A stretch of DNA of 64,000 bases from Apostichopus japonicus (Eukaryota; Echinodermata; Holothuroidea; Aspidochirotida; Stichopodidae), in the NCBI RefSeq assembly GCF_037975245.1, contig NC_092583.1, positions 3,154,764 to 3,218,763 of the forward strand. The letters are read 5' to 3'. The translations under genes and the position numbers were made by a program. How positions within the stretch are numbered: position 1 is the first letter of the stretch; every line of letters starts with the position of its first letter. Of this stretch, positions 12,184 through 22,479 are shown piece after piece. Under the pieces are notes generated by a model that was given only the letters and a program-made list of their open reading frames with translations, made no database searches and was not told where the DNA came from.

Positions 12184-12232
12184 GCTACTACTACTGCTAC
12201 TACTACTACAACTACTACTACTACTACTGACC
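11504..12232 (+). pseudogene. Decayed non-LTR retrotransposon (LINE) 3' end with trinucleotide tail
   Basis: One frame reads VYKAYVRPVVDYATPV, then a stop where Trp is expected, then HYCCSGQ and the run YPWKRACRNIISANYNSY, ALELTGLQALANRRVELAS. This is the familiar C-terminal stretch after the reverse-transcriptase domain of CR1/L2/Jockey-type LINEs (YRSLVRPVLEYASPVW..., then ...QRRACRIIL). The frame ends at 11,869. A UTR-like stretch follows to TATGCAATAAA near 12,115, which resembles a polyadenylation signal. A TAC/TGC trinucleotide run (12,124-12,230) could be the element's 3' tail. The copy is 5'-truncated and inactive. The clade is not certain. Confidence 0.75.
12124..12230 (+). repeat. 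(CTA)n trinucleotide microsatellite
   Basis: About 35 units of CTA/TAC with a few CTG interruptions. It directly follows the LINE 3' end. Poly-Leu, poly-Tyr and poly-Ser frames across it are not genes. Confidence 0.95.
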
Positions 12233-13386
12233 AATTGGTCAACTCAAAAATCGAAAGGAATGTCGGACCTTTTTGCTCCCTTCTACAATGTTAACAAAAC
12301 ATATGTAAATTGATGTAAATTCATTCATGGACCCCCTTGTTGTTCATAAGATTACATTGTTTACATTAGTCGGGGAAGATGTTTCATAACCTGATGACAA
12401 CTTATACTAATTACTTGCCCCCTTGTGGGTGACAAGATATGCTTATATATATATTTTTTTCTTGGTACATACCTACAATTTGAAGAATATATCATCCACC
12501 GAAAAGTTTACCCTTGTCGGGCGGGGGGTGGGGGGTGGGGGGTGAGTGGAACACCCTAAAATAGATTCTAGTCGGGTGAATTCTTGAAATGTTTGCATAT
12601 TTTATTACGTATTATTTTTTATATGTTTGGATATTTAAGAGTATAAAATCATTAAAAGAAAATAATAAAGTTGGTGTAAAAATTCAGGTGGATTTCGTTC
12701 TAGAAATTCGTTTAATGAAACAGGCAAATTTCGCAAAGACAGCTGGCACATTCATGGGATGGGGAGTACGATGATAAACATCCACCTCTTCCAGCTTGAA
12801 ATCAACTAGGTCATGGTGGCTAACTTTGCAAGTACCGTGATGCTAGCTGCCACCACGGTGTGGGGGGGGGGGAGGGAGTGTTAGGACAAATGGGCCAATA
12901 AATTGTTAGATTACTATAACGAGAAGTTCCACTATGCATATTCAGTGAATCTGGTGTATGGCAAGTGGATAAACTTAATATCTTACATTTAGCTGTTTAT
13001 AAGATGACATTTTAGAAAGTACAATGAAACCCTCATGTGATAAGTAAAATGTTGTATTGTCTATAAATAAACATGGTATACGTACATCAGAAAACTCACA
13101 GAGCATGCGCAGTTAACATCATCAAATACGCAGACTGTCAAATCTCCAAATGATTTGTAAAATACATAGCGAAAGGATGTTTAAACATGTCATAACTTGC
13201 GTATACACCTATCATAACTTGTAATGTATCTCTAAGTACGAAATTTTTCCAAGCAAGATATTATAAATTTGTATAACATATTGAAGGAGTTAACCATTTA
13301 CCAAAACACATTCCCTTGTTGTAAGATGGTATAGTTTCAGGAAGGTGTACCCAAGGGGGAATGTGTGTGTGTGTGGGGAATTTTAA

Positions 13387-14528
13387 AGGAGAAATAAACC
13401 CTAGTTTTTTTTGCATCCATTCTTACGTTTTGACAGATGGTCTTTCCAGTAAAAGCAAAAGAAAAACATAAAAATCCCTTTTTTGAGGTGAAAAAAACGA
13501 TTTGAATGGAGTTCATGTGTCGCGCCATTTTGTTTGAATTGAGCCAGTTCCCGGATGTACCGTGACGAAAGCGAGCCGCTTCGCGTATTTCAAGACAAAA
13601 TAGTTGCCAATCCCTAAAATAATTAGAATTGTACTTTCAACAATAGTAATGAATAAAATATCGATCAAAAAATATCTTTTGTCTTTATTGATCTGTAAAA
13701 ATGCTTAAAAAGTGTGTGAAATTTGTTATTGTAACGAGTATCAGTAGAAATATAAATTTTGGGATCTTTTCAAGGATTTGATTTTTAACGTGTTTAAATT
13801 GTTTTCAACACGGTGATGTTGGGTCGAATTCCGTTGCTGATACGAATACCGGTTCCGCGAGCCACTGCGAAGAATGGTGTCTGTGTGTACTCTGTTCGCC
13901 ATTGGAAAGCGACAAGGGAAGGGTATGCTGCTATGGATTGTTCGCGGAAAAAGCTTTGTTGAACGCAGGAGAATGTCTGACCAACAGACCTGAATTCTCC
14001 CAGATATTTTTGCAGCCAGTTCATTTAGAACTCTGTTTTGTAAATTTCTTGAGGTACAAGAAGAAGAATCCTATTCCTACGGCTGCTGAGAACATGACGA
14101 ACAGGTACTGTACACCTCAGTGAAAGTTCACTCTTTTCCGGATATTTTATTCCATCTGGAATAACGAAATATCTTTTTCCTTTTTCTGCTCCCTCTTCCA
14201 CTCTTCGGTTAACACAACCAAAGGCTTGGCATTTGGGCATTTTAACCGGTGAAATAAGCGAAGCAAGGTGCTCGAACATAGCGTGAATAGACTATAACTA
14301 TTATGCAAAGCTTCATTGTTTTGAAGTTACGACGTGGCTAGCCTACGTCATTTTTGAAGCGCCCTCAATCCTCAAATTAACAAAATGGCCGTTGTTCAAA
14401 TGGGTAAAAAAAATCAAATTTGCGTAAAATTCAGGGAAACTATATTTTGCTTAGTAATTTCATAAATGATATCAGAAAAATATCCCCTACCGCATGTACA
14501 CTTCAAAAACCCAGAGTTTATTTCTCCT
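13387..14528. mobile_element. Kolobok-like DNA transposon remnant with TTAA target sites
   Basis: The termini are inverted repeats: AGGAGAAATAAACCCTAG at the left, and AGGAGAAATAAACTCTGG on the complement of the right end. Both are flanked by TTAA (13,383-13,386 and 14,529-14,532). A second matching block lies inside: GCGCCATTTTGTTTGAATTG near 13,518 against GGCCATTTTGTTAATTTGAG on the complement near 14,390. TTAA duplications with short AGG-type ends, together with a THAP-domain coding remnant inside, fit the Kolobok superfamily. piggyBac also uses TTAA, but its termini and protein do not match. At 1.14 kb it cannot encode a full transposase. Confidence 0.8.
14025..14240 (-). pseudogene. THAP zinc-finger domain fragment
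   Basis: From the methionine at 14,240 the frame reads MPKCQAFGCVNRR, a basic stretch, then RYFVIPDGIKYPEKSE. The C-x4-C start and the later FxIP are the N-terminal half of a C2CH THAP DNA-binding domain, which in full proteins begins at residue 1. The Trp, the second zinc pair (CxxH) and the AVPTIF box do not follow in this frame, so the domain is truncated or spliced elsewhere. It lies inside the TTAA-flanked inverted-repeat element and is best read as what remains of that element's transposase or an accessory THAP protein. Confidence 0.65.
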
Positions 14529-14922
14529 TTAACCCATTTTTTTATAACAGAAAAGCAATTTATTATACTGTTAGGTAACGTTACGAAATGATATAGTATG
14601 ATACATGTCTATATGGAATATGTAAAGCAGTGCTCGTTTGATGGACCGCATCCTCAAATATACTATAACATAATGATGCTGACTTGCACAGTTACATTTT
14701 AACCCCTCCCCTTTTTTGGGAGGGGGGGGTGTTCATCCATTTTAATTGAGAATTACGTGTTCAATATTTTCGGTAACCTTAATACCAATGAAAACGTCTA
14801 TCGCACATCATATGTATGATATTACAATATACATAACACGCAGAGAAAGTGAAATGACACAAAACGCAGCTTCAAATGAACCAGGAATTAATGAGCCTAT
14901 ACTTTAAAATTCAACCTGTTAC

Positions 14923-14974
<52 letters not shown>
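14923..14974. repeat. (TA)n microsatellite
   Basis: An almost perfect TA run of about 50 bases. Confidence 0.95.
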
Positions 14975-14978
<4 letters not shown>

Positions 14979-15785
14979 CCGTGTAGCCTAAGCTTAATAT
15001 AACGCTCAGGTCGTACAAACTTAAGTGACAATAAACACACGATAGTCTAAATATGTATTCTGCTTCAATAAATTCCACTTATTTACATAAATATTAACAA
15101 CGAAAGATTAAAGGCTTTTAGTAAGATAGAATATAAGCTTATAGTAAACTTTGTAAACTCCTAGCGTTATATAAATAAAACTAATACATCCATGTTAGGC
15201 TAATCTAAACTCTTCTCAAAACAACTTTTTTTTTTTTAAGTATATTGTCTAATGAAAAATTGGTACCATAAAAATTCTATCTGAAATACCGCATATTTAA
15301 TTCAATAAAAAAAATTCTACTAAATTTTGCCGGAATTAAAGGGAGGTAAAGCGATATTTAATATTTGAATGAACGTTTTCATGAGGTGTAAGGGAATGTT
15401 AGTTTTGCGATTTTTTTTTTTGTATATTTTTTTTTATCAATTTGTGAACAAAATGAGGAAATTACATGTCAAGCTGTATACTGACGAATATTGGAAGAGA
15501 GACCAAAATACAACAACAAAAAACATATTTTTCAGTTTTACAGAAAAATATCCACTATTTTTTTTCCATCTTATGCCTGATAGAGAAGTAAACAAATCCA
15601 CTCAATATACACTTCGTCACAAGTGATGTCATCATCATTACTTTAAAGCATTATCGAGAAATTTAGTCTTATTATGGCTTTTTCATTGGATTGGATATAC
15701 TTTCCATACAAAATTTTACTGTACAAAGCGGATAGGGGCGGCCCGTCGACATGGCGCATTAGCTGATATGTGTTTCCGTCCTGGG

Positions 15786-16312
15786 CAGGGGCGTCGATCC
15801 TAGGGGTCATGGGCGTCGATCCTAGGGCGCATGGCGTCGATCCTAGGGCGCAGGGGGTCATTGGCCCCTCCAATCGATTAATATTGTGGGCAAAAGTGTG
15901 ATGTTGCCTTTACAACAGTTGCTAGTCAATGCACGCATAAACATAACAATACATATGATAATTTATATAAACGGTTTCGATTTCTTCTATAAAGTAGCTA
16001 GCTAACCCGTATGGAATAAAAACATTTGAACACCTTGTTGAAGAATCATATATATACATGGTGTCGCCTACAAGTTAAATTATTCTATACAAATAAATTC
16101 TTCGTATTCCATCGTATTCACGATACTATTGGACAAAAACTTTATCCTGGAAACATGATAAGTTCGGGGAAAGGATGGGGGGGGGGATAGAAGGAGGAGG
16201 GTACATCTTACAGCCAATTTATGTATGCTTCTGATCAAGTGCAATGCTACTCATGGCGGGCTTGTATTGATTAGTACGCCCCTTCGATCCTCGAAACGAA
16301 ACGACGCCCCTA
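15786..16312. mobile_element. hAT-type MITE, 527 bp
   Basis: The left end is CAGGGGCGTCG and the complement of the right end is TAGGGGCGTCG. Flanks GTCCTGGG (15,778-15,785) and GCCCTGGG (16,313-16,320) match at 7 of 8 bases, as expected for an aged 8-bp target duplication. The left end also carries three tandem GCGTCGATCCTAGGG units (about 15,790-15,848), and a related CGATCCTCG lies near the right end. There is no coding sequence inside. Confidence 0.75.
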
Positions 16313-16320
16313 GCCCTGGG

Positions 16321-17365
16321 GGTGAGACGTTACAATGATATCCATATATGAATTGTGTTAGATAGTTCTAACATATTCATAGACAGCTACATTTTTCAAC
16401 GGGCGATCGCCCCGCCCCCCCCCCCCCCCTCGCTCCCATCAACACATTCAAAGTTTTCAAAAAGCTCAACAACAGTCTTAAAGGGTAACCAGTAGCCCCT
16501 CCCGTTAGCCCCTACCCTCTCTGCACTCCTAAATACGCTAAAGAATAAATTAAAATAGCTTAAAAAGAACCGTCATCAGGTAAGCCCGACCCCTGCCTCC
16601 CATCCCTGCCCTCCACCATCTGATTTTGTTGGCAGTAAATCTCAGCTATATACAAACATGTAAATTTGACCATCTGCGTGTGTTCTTCATGCTTAATTAA
16701 TGTTTTCGTGTACATTCTATTAGTATACAAGTGACTTTCGCCTTTAACAGATATTTATCCCCGCCCTCCACGCCTTTATTCAACATCCCCGCCGCCACCC
16801 CCCCTTTCCCCCACCTCCCCTCTACTATTGGTCATGAACAAAGGTAAATCATTTTTAAAGCTTCACCTCAGATTGATTACTACACTGAGATATATTATTA
16901 TCTACTTAAACACTTTCTCATTTGTCAAGATTAATTTGAAAGTAACGTACATCTATATAGTAAAGACCGTTTGACAACGTTTGATGAATTTTGTAGTATA
17001 GTATCAAATTTTAGCTCTAAATAATTTAAGCTCTAAATAAATAATGACGTGATAATAAAAAGAAAGAAGAAGTTATTTATAAATCAAGTATAATCGATAT
17101 CAGCTTATTATTTCTTATACTTTATAGTGTCGGAAGCATTGATGATTATTAATCATATTTAATTGACCTTTTAAATCCGAGTGTAGAGAATGTACAGTTA
17201 TTAACACAGTCTCGATCAAAATGGACGCCGTATATAAGCAACGAAAGTATATCATTGCTAATCCATGTTATCTCGAAATATGCCTGTTTGGTTGCTTGAA
17301 TTGAAGCCACGTACACTATATGGGAATAACTATTGAGATACTGAGATACACAAAGTGATGAAATG
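16321..17365. other. No gene seen; C-rich tracts and AT-rich DNA
   Basis: It contains poly-C runs (near 16,415 and 16,800) and AT-rich DNA. No reading frame, RNA gene or bounded repeat was recognised. Confidence 0.5.
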
Positions 17366-17614
17366 TATGTATGTATGTATGTATATGTGATCTTCCCGCA
17401 AGCAGGAACTCGCGAAAGAAGCCATGGAGGCTTATAGACTCGCAAGCTGACCGAAGCCAATCTCTCGGCACACATTCATTTAACGTCCATGTCAGGAAAT
17501 TGTTATTGAACAACACCCTTGCCAGACGACACACATTGCTGTCGGCGGGGAATCGAACCGGGGATCTCATGACTGGGAGACGCCGGCGTTAACCACTAGG
17601 CTATACACTCCGCC
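17366..17614 (-). mobile_element. tRNA-derived SINE
   Basis: On the minus strand the head contains an A box (TAGCCTAGTGGTTAACG, 17,589-17,604) and a perfect B box (GGTTCGATTCC, 17,549-17,559) at tRNA-like spacing. These form an RNA polymerase III promoter. A tRNA-unrelated body of about 170 bases follows, and the element ends in a (CATA)n tail at 17,364-17,388. Head, body and simple-repeat tail define a SINE, not a tRNA gene. Confidence 0.85.
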
Positions 17615-18604
17615 TGAAATAGTCAAGAATGTTTTGTATTGTTTTACCGTTAGGTTCCAGAGTAGGGATCTGGGTGGATTCCAGTAGTGGTCAAAATATA
17701 GAATTGAAATCAGAATTGATGATATTTCTGCTTAGGAAAAGTTCTTGGATTTGAGTGGAAGCAAAGATTGCTATTGTGCTACTCCCCTTGTTTTACACTC
17801 CACACTATTTAACCTGCTGAGTTTTCAGTGGCGTGCGCATGATTTCAAAGGCGCGGGTGGGGTGGGGTGGGGGTGGGGGAGGGTGGATGGATGGTGGTGG
17901 ATTCGTAATCCCTCCCTCCCCGACTGATTTAGGAAGAGGCATTGACACAATATGGAAGGGCCAGGGAAAAATCCAAGATTTTATAAAGGAGGGTTGTGGA
18001 TCCAGGGTTCGTTGAAGCTGACTCCCATGTTAGGGGGGGGGGGGGTTGGGGGTCCTTCCTCCGTAAGAATAATTTGGGACGTTAAAATGTTGCATTTTGA
18101 GGCATATTTTTAGACTATGAATAAGGTCAATAAGCCTAAACGCTTTGACGTGAGGCAGAAGTGCGACGCATTAAACTCATCGTGCGACGCGTAAGGAAAA
18201 AGTCCCTACGAAATAATATGCTGATACAATCCTATTTATAATACATTAATAATGTACTTTGCTCCGTCAACAAAAAAATTCATTTGATAAATAGACTTGG
18301 CGTAGGCCAACTTCTTATATAATTGAATGTACCTCCAGTCTGCTATTAACTTGGGTCATATTCATTACTTCCAGTGACGCACTAACATCGATGAAAATTA
18401 CCTGCGCATAAAGGCGGAATTAAGAAACAGAATATTGTGAACGTAACAGTTAATATGTGTTGCTAACAAATGCAAGAAATTCTACGACTTTAAAGTTGAC
18501 TAGTCTATAATAGACTAAATGTCATTCTTTTTTTCGTTTCCAGGTTACGATGCAATTTCTACAGTCAAGGTAGCTTTATTTGTCCATCGCATTTCTTCTT
18601 TCAA

Positions 18605-18660
18605 AGTTCCCGGATGTAATCAAAGTTTCCGGATGTAATCAAAGTTCCCGGATGTAGGTA
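18605..18660 (+). repeat. 19-bp minisatellite, three units
   Basis: CAAAGTTCCCGGATGTAAT appears three times with one substitution (CCCGG/TCCGG). The string GTTCCCGGATGTA also occurs singly at about 13,549 inside the TTAA element. Confidence 0.85.
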
Positions 18661-19411
18661 TGTATTTTGGAATTTTTTTCACCGGCATAGAAGTACAAAG
18701 AGGCGATTTTATTACTTCAAGACATTGTGATTATAGCTTAAAGAAACGGCTGATAATTCAAGACAAAGAGAAATGTACACGTGATGATTGAAAAACTGCA
18801 CCTGCGAAAACATCTCGGGTGAGACAAAAAACTGAATCACTTCGGTGCCTTCAGATTGCATGGCGTCCATGAAGATACTTACAACATTGATGAAACATTG
18901 GAGGAATATATATCTAAAGTCACTGATACTTTTAACGATGAAAAAAGATGGATTTGAGGTCAAGAGAATCTGTCCACGATAAATAATAGCTAATACAAGA
19001 TAATCTTATCCGTCAGTTTTCCCACGTACGAGATGCGATACAAAGTCACGTGACTGATCATTGTGTTTGTATCGAATGACATGACCCGGAACTACGTCAT
19101 GCACGTGGCGCAGTTGACAAGCTCTCGCCATGTTCGTCAGTTATCTAAACCTTTTTAAAGACGCAACTTTCAAATGGGCCGTTGAATATTGAAAGAACTT
19201 TAATTCCCTTCTGACGTTGTGCGTATGTTTCCGTATTCACGACATTGAGCATGCGCAGACGGAGTAATCAAATTATGTAACATAACATGGATCTTTCTTC
19301 CATCCTACTTCAATTCTTACTGTTGATCTATAACGTTGTTCAACAATATATTCCGTTTCTCCAGTTTATTTTCTGTTTTCTTTTCATCATTCCCAGGAAG
19401 AAATTTTGGTT

Positions 19412-21069
19412 TTATTCCCATATCCTCCAATGCATAGTTATTACACTGATAATAATAGACAAACTCATCGTTACAATATTAAACTTGTTACAAGTCGAAT
19501 GCGAACAGTCATCCCCAGCGCAGCAGCCGACACAAAATGTGTCGTCTGATTTTACGTTGCATTGACTTTTGCTTGTTGAATAAGGAGTAAGTCTGCTATG
19601 ATCTAAAGAATCCGATTCTTTCATACACTCTTTTCTGACTTGTAGCCGTTGATCTGGAAAATCTGGAAAACAGGGGAAAATATATAAATATTTGAAAATA
19701 GAGTTTTGGAGAGAATTCAATGGGTGAGGAGAAATACATCCTTTACCTTTCTAAGAGCGCGAAGTTTCATGGTGCTCCAAGGCAAATTTACAAGGTGCTT
19801 ATGTTACTCATAGGTTTGTGGTGAAACACCATACAGTAGAACCTATCATGCAAAACCGCTCTTGTGGAACCGCAAACTCCTCGTCTTTGCGCCTAAGCTA
19901 CAAAAACTGATTCACTTCTCTCTACTAAAGTTTTATACCAAACCTTTTATCAATTCCACTGAATTCAGAATTTCTGGATTATGTAAATTAAACTAAAATT
20001 TCAAGCTAATTCCACGAGGGGTCATTTTTACCTAGTAAACCATGGCTTCGGTTTTAGAGAACACGTGATAGTTTGACGATGCAGTAATGTTAACGTCAAT
20101 GTGGGAAGTCGTATGCTGTATACCTATACAGTTATATACGAGTTGATTGTGTTGTTTATCAAATTTTGCTTCTTTATTAGCGTCTGATTCTCTGTATACA
20201 GACAGACTTACCCGCCCAAGTCACTGTTGTTTCACAGTCTGTTCCAATATCTGTACACGTGGACAGGAGTCTGTTAACGAGTGTCTGTGGTACCGGGGGT
20301 TTTGGTGGGGGTCTAAGGATGCCCCCATTTCCCCCGTTGTTACAACCGTCCTCTGAGCAGCACATTGAGCAAGTGAGTCCTTTCTGTGTTCGCACACAGT
20401 ATGAGTTGCCGTCCTGCGCCGATACGTCCGGACATTCAGTAGAAGGTAAACAGCTCCTCACTAGCGTCATTTCGGAATCTAAATCACCTAGAAAACAGAG
20501 GCATAAGATTCACGAAGAAAAGTGTTTAAGATTCAGTATATACTAGTAAATACTGGACAAAAATGCTTACCGTACTGGATATGGTGGGGGGAGGAGGCCG
20601 GAGGGGGGGGGGGTGGGTGGAGGTACCACAGTAACTTATAGGGTCATGAAAAAGGGGAAAGCCAGTTAAAGGTACTATAAAGTTGACAAAAATCAATTGT
20701 CAACAAGAATCCAAGTTAATGCGCCATAGAAACGGCTGGCAATGAAAATTTGGAGGCTATCAGTCTCCTCTCGCTTTTAAAGGGTACAGGAGGGGTGGGA
20801 GGATATGTGAGGAGGTTATGACACCATATCCTACCCTGTAACACTCCTATCTCCCTTACACATTTCCTCTCTCCACTTCCTCCCATCCCTGCCCCTCTAT
20901 CGCTACACTCCCCCTCCCCTTCCCCTCCATCATTTGTTCGTATACTTACCAAACCACATAGCCTCTAATGAACAAGAATCCATCTTTTTTGGGCAGTGAA
21001 CTAGGCTTTTAGATTCGTTGCAAGGATCGTCTGGTGCGCTACCACAGTGATAACAGTGTAAGCAGTAAA
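19412..21069 (-). CDS. Ly6/uPAR three-finger domain protein, exons 2-4
   Basis: Exons are 21,069-20,950, 20,487-20,212 and 19,662-19,412. Donors are TTTG/GTAAGTA and GCGG/GTAAGTC. Acceptors are CGAACAG, TTTTCTAG (or TTTAG nine bases on) and TTTTCCAG. Every junction is phase 1, as is typical of Ly6 exons. Exon 2 supplies the first finger (CLHCYHCGSAPDDPC, then CPKKMDSC). Exon 3 completes domain 1 and ends it with TCSMCCSEDGCNNG, the CC-x4-CN hallmark. A Pro-rich linker (RPPPKPPVP) follows, then a partial second domain (STCTDIGTDC) that lacks the usual LxCxxC start. Exon 4 finishes domain 2 with CVGCCAGDDC and STCN. Its hydrophobic tail (VTMSLSIIISVITM) could be a GPI-attachment signal or a membrane anchor. 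AATAAA overlaps the stop codon. Family members are extracellular ligand binders or receptors; no ligand can be named. The first exon is missing locally. Confidence 0.85.
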
Positions 21070-21149
21070 CTGTTCGAAAGAAGAAAAAGAAGAAGAACAA
21101 ATAAGCATTACTATATACTCTCGACTCATTCATTTTTGAGGGTAGGGGT

Positions 21150-21212
21150 AATGTTGAGGGTCATGTAGGGGGTCATGTAGGGGGTCATGAAGGGGGTCAT
21201 GTAGTGGTTGCG
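21150..21212 (+). repeat. 15-bp minisatellite (GGGGGTCATGTAG)n
   Basis: Four to five units of GTCATGTAGGGG and variants lie just upstream of Ly6 exon 2, inside its 5' intron. The HDPLHDPLHDP frame on the minus strand is the repeat itself. Confidence 0.85.
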
Positions 21213-21889
21213 TTATGGTTGAAGAAGAACGTATTTTAACAGTTGGAAATAATTTATAAAAACGCAAGATGCGGCTTAAAGAGGAGCACAATCTAAGCAT
21301 CTTCTCGAAATTTGAACTCAATTCCTACTTACCGTTTTTTGAGATATTAGCATTTATAGTTGACTGAGTTTTATTTCCAAAGGGAAAATTGGAGCGAACA
21401 GGTGCGATGTATTAGAAAACAATTGTCTTTTATGGTTTCTTACAAAATGTACATCCAATTTCGTAAAAAGTATAAACACACTCCAGTCACTCGTATATAG
21501 TGTGAACTTCACAGCACCCTTAGGTAAAAAAAAAAGTTGTAAGCCTTTCCAATCCAGGGTCAAAGTGACAAGTAAAAGAAAAACAAAACACTTTGCTGCC
21601 ATTTTGCAACTATGACATCACACCTGTTTGCTTCAGTTCCACTTATATATGTACTATATGGTACAATCTGTGACGATGTCCATTATCTTGCAACCAGGAT
21701 CCCTTAAAGAATTTCCATCTTTCAGCAGTCAATGATCAAATTTCCCTTTGGACATTCCATTTCAGCTACGGGGGTTAGAATAGATGGCGCTGTTTCTAAA
21801 CATATAAGCGTAAGGTGGTATAGTTTCGTTGTACGGTGGATTACATACATATATAACTGTGAAGGAAATAATCTATATAGCCTATAGGA

Positions 21890-21998
<109 letters not shown>

Positions 21999-22479
21999 CG
22001 ACTCCAGTAAGTCTAACCTTGTCATTGTATTGTCATTACGGTTACTTCGATAATTTTAAGGTAAATAATGATGGATGGGATTAGTTGGTCTTTAAGTTGG
22101 TCTCATTTTATGAGTCATTTTAATCACTTGTCAAAACCTGACATGGTAAATAGGCTGTTTAAATACATGATTACCCCATCAAAAATAATAACCATTTCGT
22201 GGTTGTCAGCAACGGTTAGATACGGTATGGTTAAAAACAAAACGAAAGTAAGATGGCTTTGTTTTTATAATAAGACATAGTAAGACACTAGAAGACATCG
22301 TCATCACAATAGTATATATATATGATGAAAACATCCAGTTCAAGTAATATCTAATGCCAGATTTTTCGCAGTCACGAAAATAATTCAAATCTATTTTCAT
22401 AATTGCGAAGGTTTCGAGGACGTGATAGTCTGTTTCGTTGTTTTCATAATGTAAGTAAAAACATCTGTGCTCTTCCACC

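Noticed and set aside
21354-21602. Local signal-peptide-like start (MAAKCFVFLLLVTLTL) as first exon of the Ly6/uPAR gene
   Set aside because: The hydrophobic start is plausible, but the only phase-1 donor near it (AAGG/GTGCTG) is a poor match. The good GTAAGA donor downstream is in phase 0. Kept only as an alternative to the 48.7 kb exon.
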